A DNA stretch of 9,716 nucleotides from assembly GCA_945492935.1 (NCBI GenBank), contig CALYVE010000037.1:1-9716 (forward strand), read 5' to 3'. A program made the position numbers and the translations under genes. The notes under the pieces were generated by a model. It had not been told where the DNA came from. It worked only from the letters and a program-made list of their open reading frames with translations, and made no database searches. This DNA comes from an uncultured Lachnospiraceae bacterium (GTDB lineage: Bacteria; Bacillota; Clostridia; Lachnospirales; Lachnospiraceae). Numbering within the stretch: the stretch's first letter is position 1; the number at the start of each line of letters is the position of its first letter. Of this stretch, positions 7,673 through 9,716 are shown piece by piece.

Positions 7673-8695
7673 TTAACCAAAAAAGCTCTTTACATCGATT
7701 TCTGAATAGCATTGTGAACAAAAGCCTTCAATGACAGCGCCATTATTAATCTGTACGGAACGCGATTTGATATTACCCATAATAACAGCTGTTGAATCTA
7801 CAATAACAGGTCCATGCACATCAATGTCACCGTTCACAGCTCCCGCAATGACAGCAGAAGTTGCCGAAATGTTACCAACCACAACAGAACCTACACCAAT
7901 CTTGATGCTTCCTTCACTTGTAATCTCGCCTTCGATTTTGGATGCATTCGCATAAATCTCTCCGGCATTTACATCACCGTTAATCGTTCCGCCAACAATC
8001 AGCTTACCGCCGCATGTAACATTTCCGTTTACCGTACCAATGATATCGATACCGCCCTCTGTTTCGATGCTTCCACAAATTGTTGTTCCCTTTGTAATAT
8101 AGGTTGTGTCTTCCGATACAATTGATTCAATTTCATTTGTATCTGCCTGGACTTTAATATCCTCTGCGATCATAGAAACCTCCTCGTGCTCTTCCTTGTC
8201 CTCCGCCTGTTCTTCCTGTTCCTCACGCATCTTCATGGCGGTCAAAACATCGTGGTTCAAATCAACCTTTGACAACGACTCATCTGCCGGTTCCCCTGTT
8301 TCTTCAGTTAATTCTTCTGCCTCTTCAGTAATCTCCTCCCCCTGAATCATCTTAGAGATTTCATCTGCTTCTTCTTCGATAGAATCAGCAGGTTCGGAAA
8401 TCACCTCTGCCTCCGGAATACTATCCATGATGTCACCTACCTCATTTGTTTCTTCCTGTTCTTCTACAGGTTCTTCCACTGAAAATGTTTCAAGTGCCTC
8501 ATCCTGTACTGCATCTATTTTGATTTCATCCAAATCCTCAAATATATCCTCCGGAGCAACTTCTATATCATCTGCTTCATCAAATGTATTAACCATATCT
8601 TCGTCATCATACTCGGCTGCAAGCTCATCCTTATCCGGCATCAATTCATTTACCGCCTGCGCAAAGTCTCTCTTAAAATCCTTAAAAAAGCCCAT
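7673..8695 (-). CDS. Bactofilin-family (polymer-forming cytoskeletal) protein with long acidic N-terminal region
   Basis: Bactofilins self-assemble into nucleotide-free beta-helical filaments, often at the membrane, where they can organise wall synthesis. This 340-residue protein has three parts. First is a short amphipathic segment, MGFFKDFKRDFAQAVNELM (1-19), that could bind membrane. Second is a strongly acidic, low-complexity region (about 21-190) rich in Glu and Asp, predicted disordered or loosely helical. Third is a bactofilin core (about 198-325) with short repeated strands such as GSIETEGGIDIIGTVNGNV, GKLIVGGTINGDV and VIAGAVNGDIDVHG. The tail holds CSQC (326-329) and ends in VKSFFG. 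Typical bactofilins are 100-200 residues, so the acidic region accounts for the extra length. It has a perfect ribosome binding site and a promoter directly upstream, and leads the pyrH operon. The fold is firm; the cellular role (shape, division, wall enzyme placement) is inference. Confidence 0.88.
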   Translation of the reverse strand: MGFFKDFKRDFAQAVNELMPDKDELAAEYDDEDMVNTFDEADDIEVAPEDIFEDLDEIKIDAVQDEALETFSVEEPVEEQEETNEVGDIMDSIPEAEVISEPADSIEEEADEISKMIQGEEITEEAEELTEETGEPADESLSKVDLNHDVLTAMKMREEQEEQAEDKEEHEEVSMIAEDIKVQADTNEIESIVSEDTTYITKGTTICGSIETEGGIDIIGTVNGNVTCGGKLIVGGTINGDVNAGEIYANASKIEGEITSEGSIKIGVGSVVVGNISATSAVIAGAVNGDIDVHGPVIVDSTAVIMGNIKSRSVQINNGAVIEGFCSQCYSEIDVKSFFG

Positions 8696-8700
8696 ATGTT

Positions 8701-8709
8701 TCCTCCTTC
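8701..8709 (-). promoter_or_regulatory. Strong ribosome binding site of the bactofilin gene
   Basis: The minus strand reads GAAGGAGGA, with AGGAGG ending 6 bases before the ATG at 8695. This fixes the start of the bactofilin gene and argues for high expression. Confidence 0.85.
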
Positions 8710-8712
8710 TTT

Positions 8713-8759
8713 TTTGTAAATTTACCTTGCAATATTATACACCATACGCCTTTGTAAAT
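8713..8759. repeat. Pair of 9-bp direct repeats (TTTGTAAAT) flanking the promoter
   Basis: TTTGTAAAT occurs at 8713-8721 and again at 8751-8759 on the plus strand, 38 bases apart. One copy overlaps the -35 region and the other lies just downstream of the predicted transcription start. The downstream copy overlaps a perfect 10-base palindrome, GTAAATTTAC (8716-8725). They could be operator half-sites, but AT-rich DNA makes chance repetition plausible. Confidence 0.35.
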
Positions 8760-8762
8760 CAA
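8734..8762 (-). promoter_or_regulatory. Sigma-A-type promoter of the bactofilin-pyrH-...-polC operon
   Basis: On the minus strand, TTGATT (8757-8762, -35) and a perfect TATAAT (8734-8739, -10) are separated by exactly 17 bases. The predicted transcription start is near 8727, giving a leader of about 30 bases before the bactofilin ATG. The -35 box overlaps the TGA stop of the upstream gene (8759-8761). No terminator separates the two, so readthrough from upstream is possible. This is the best promoter seen in the window. Confidence 0.75.
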
Positions 8763-9716
8763 CGTATTTTGGCATTCGAACAATCTAACGTAATACGCTT
8801 TCGATTCGTCAATTCGCCGTAGACAGAAGCACCGCATCCAATAGCGGCCGGGGTTCCGAATTCCGCACAGCAAAGCGCCATATGCGATGTCGCACCACCA
8901 AACTCTGTAATAAGTCCGGCTATCCCTTTTTTAAAGATCCAGTCATATCTCGGATTTGCTTCACTCATCAAAATAATTTTGCCGGCAATATCTTCTTCGA
9001 CCTTAATATCAAAATTGACAACATCCGCTGTGACATACTTGTTTGTGATAAAATTTGGTTTTGTTTCATCAATATCAATCACATCGATATCACGGATACC
9101 ATATATTGTTTCAGGAAGCACAAGGTATGTATTCAAATGATACATATCTCTTCTTTGCTCAATAATTTGGATATAGGAATCTCTGCTATGATAACTGAGA
9201 AGCTCCGGAACTTCCAAATATGACATATCTTCTCTTGCAATTCCAAGAATCTCTCCGAGCCGAATCACAATCTCCAAAATCAGACTTAATGACTTCGTAA
9301 ATTCAAAATCAAAATATGCCCTGTTTTGCGTTGTGAGAACGAGAAACTCAAGCAGCTCATCCGCGCTGATATCTATTTTTATATCGGAAATCGCTTTCTC
9401 AAGAATATCACGGTCAAGCATATAGGTTTCTTCCGTGTTGAGCTTCGCCGTCGCATCCGTAATATCATCAATATCAATCAGCATATTCTTGAAGCAATCC
9501 GTTCGGATATCATAGGTCGCTGTACGAATATGCCCATATACTGCATCAAAATCCGTCTTTGTTATCATACCATGCGTATAACAATCATAGTCATAATCAA
9601 ACTGTGTCCTGATTGTCGGAATTGAGTGATAAAACCGTGTTATCTGTTCTTTTGAAAAATACCCTCCGACAACAAGACTCTGACAAAGATTGCGTGCAAC
9701 ATATGCATAACCTGCC
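8759..9716 (-). CDS. PEP-utilising enzyme with C-terminal phosphohistidine domain (C-terminal 318 residues; runs off right edge)
   Basis: The frame stays open from the TGA at 8759 to the right edge, so the ATG at 9568 is internal. It lacks a ribosome binding site, and 49 upstream codons continue in frame. The visible part has a helical middle region with YGHIRTATYDI (visible residues 60-70), resembling the YGHRxPGxxDI stretch of PEP synthase-like enzymes. A C-terminal swivelling domain ends the chain, with ITEFGGATSHMALCCAEFG, where the His of TSHMA (codon 8882-8884) is the expected phosphohistidine, followed by TPAAIGCG. The protein stops about 40 residues after that His, so the PEP/pyruvate-binding barrel of true PEP synthase or PPDK is absent. 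The order recalls rifampin phosphotransferase-type enzymes, where an N-terminal ATP-grasp domain phosphorylates this His. That domain, if present, lies outside the window; the substrate is unknown. Confidence 0.8.
   Translation of the reverse strand, partial: AGYAYVARNLCQSLVVGGYFSKEQITRFYHSIPTIRTQFDYDYDCYTHGMITKTDFDAVYGHIRTATYDIRTDCFKNMLIDIDDITDATAKLNTEETYMLDRDILEKAISDIKIDISADELLEFLVLTTQNRAYFDFEFTKSLSLILEIVIRLGEILGIAREDMSYLEVPELLSYHSRDSYIQIIEQRRDMYHLNTYLVLPETIYGIRDIDVIDIDETKPNFITNKYVTADVVNFDIKVEEDIAGKIILMSEANPRYDWIFKKGIAGLITEFGGATSHMALCCAEFGTPAAIGCGASVYGELTNRKRITLDCSNAKIR

Noticed and set aside
7790..8100. Periodic sequence in the bactofilin gene as a DNA repeat array
   Set aside because: The periodicity is at protein level (Gly/Asn/Val beta-helix turns); nucleotide copies are too dissimilar for a tandem repeat or CRISPR array.
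8709..8725. T-run plus GTAAATTTAC palindrome as a terminator
   Set aside because: The palindrome is AT-rich with only two G:C pairs and no loop, and on the minus strand it sits in the leader just before a strong ribosome binding site, so a functional terminator is unlikely.
8427..8822. Plus-strand open frame of 131 codons, very rich in Ser
   Set aside because: It is the complement of the Glu/Asp-rich coding region of the bactofilin gene; the Ser richness is a by-product of the opposite-strand codons.
8682..8873. Minus-strand 63-codon frame crossing the promoter
   Set aside because: It overlaps the end of the PEP-utilising gene and the bactofilin start in another frame, has no ribosome binding site and resembles nothing known.
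9566..9568. ATG as the true start of the PEP-utilising protein
   Set aside because: The frame is open for 49 further codons to the window edge with family-like sequence, and no ribosome binding site precedes this ATG.

Overview
The window is one block of minus-strand genes with no gaps above about 65 bases. It looks like chromosomal housekeeping DNA from a low-to-moderate G+C Firmicute of class Clostridia, most plausibly Lachnospiraceae. The grounds are a Gram-positive-type PolC with PHP and exonuclease domains, the order pyrH-frr-uppS-cdsA-dxr-rseP-ispG-polC, AGGAGG-like ribosome binding sites, some TTG/GTG starts, and a bactofilin-type protein at the head of the operon. The taxonomic call is inference from gene order and protein style.

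Layout in the direction of transcription (right to left). The right edge (9716-8759) holds the C-terminal 318 residues of a PEP-utilising, phosphohistidine-domain enzyme whose N-terminus lies outside the window. A sigma-A-like promoter follows at 8762-8734, its -35 box overlapping that gene's stop codon. The operon then reads: bactofilin (8695-7673), pyrH (7660-6956), frr (6932-6387), uppS (6385-5648), cdsA (5648-4833), dxr (4829-3687), rseP (3668-2619), ispG (2606-1527) and the 5' third of polC (1522 to the left edge). Intergenic spacings are from -1 to 23 bases and no terminator is visible, so these nine genes are probably cotranscribed.

The operon joins several processes. pyrH makes UDP. 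frr recycles ribosomes. dxr and ispG are two steps of the MEP isoprenoid pathway, and uppS uses its products to make the C55 carrier lipid for wall synthesis. cdsA makes CDP-diacylglycerol for phospholipids, rseP is an intramembrane protease of envelope stress or protein turnover, and polC replicates the chromosome. A bactofilin as lead gene adds a predicted membrane-associated cytoskeletal polymer to an envelope-precursor operon.

Most of the window is ordinary and well conserved. The points worth a second look are the bactofilin (amphipathic N-terminus, about 170-residue acidic spacer, C-terminal CxxC) and its position where rpsB-tsf often sit, the repeat-flanked promoter, and the partial PEP-utilising enzyme, whose domain order recalls rifampin phosphotransferase-type enzymes. 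I did not find a mobile element, CRISPR array, RNA gene or clearly new system.
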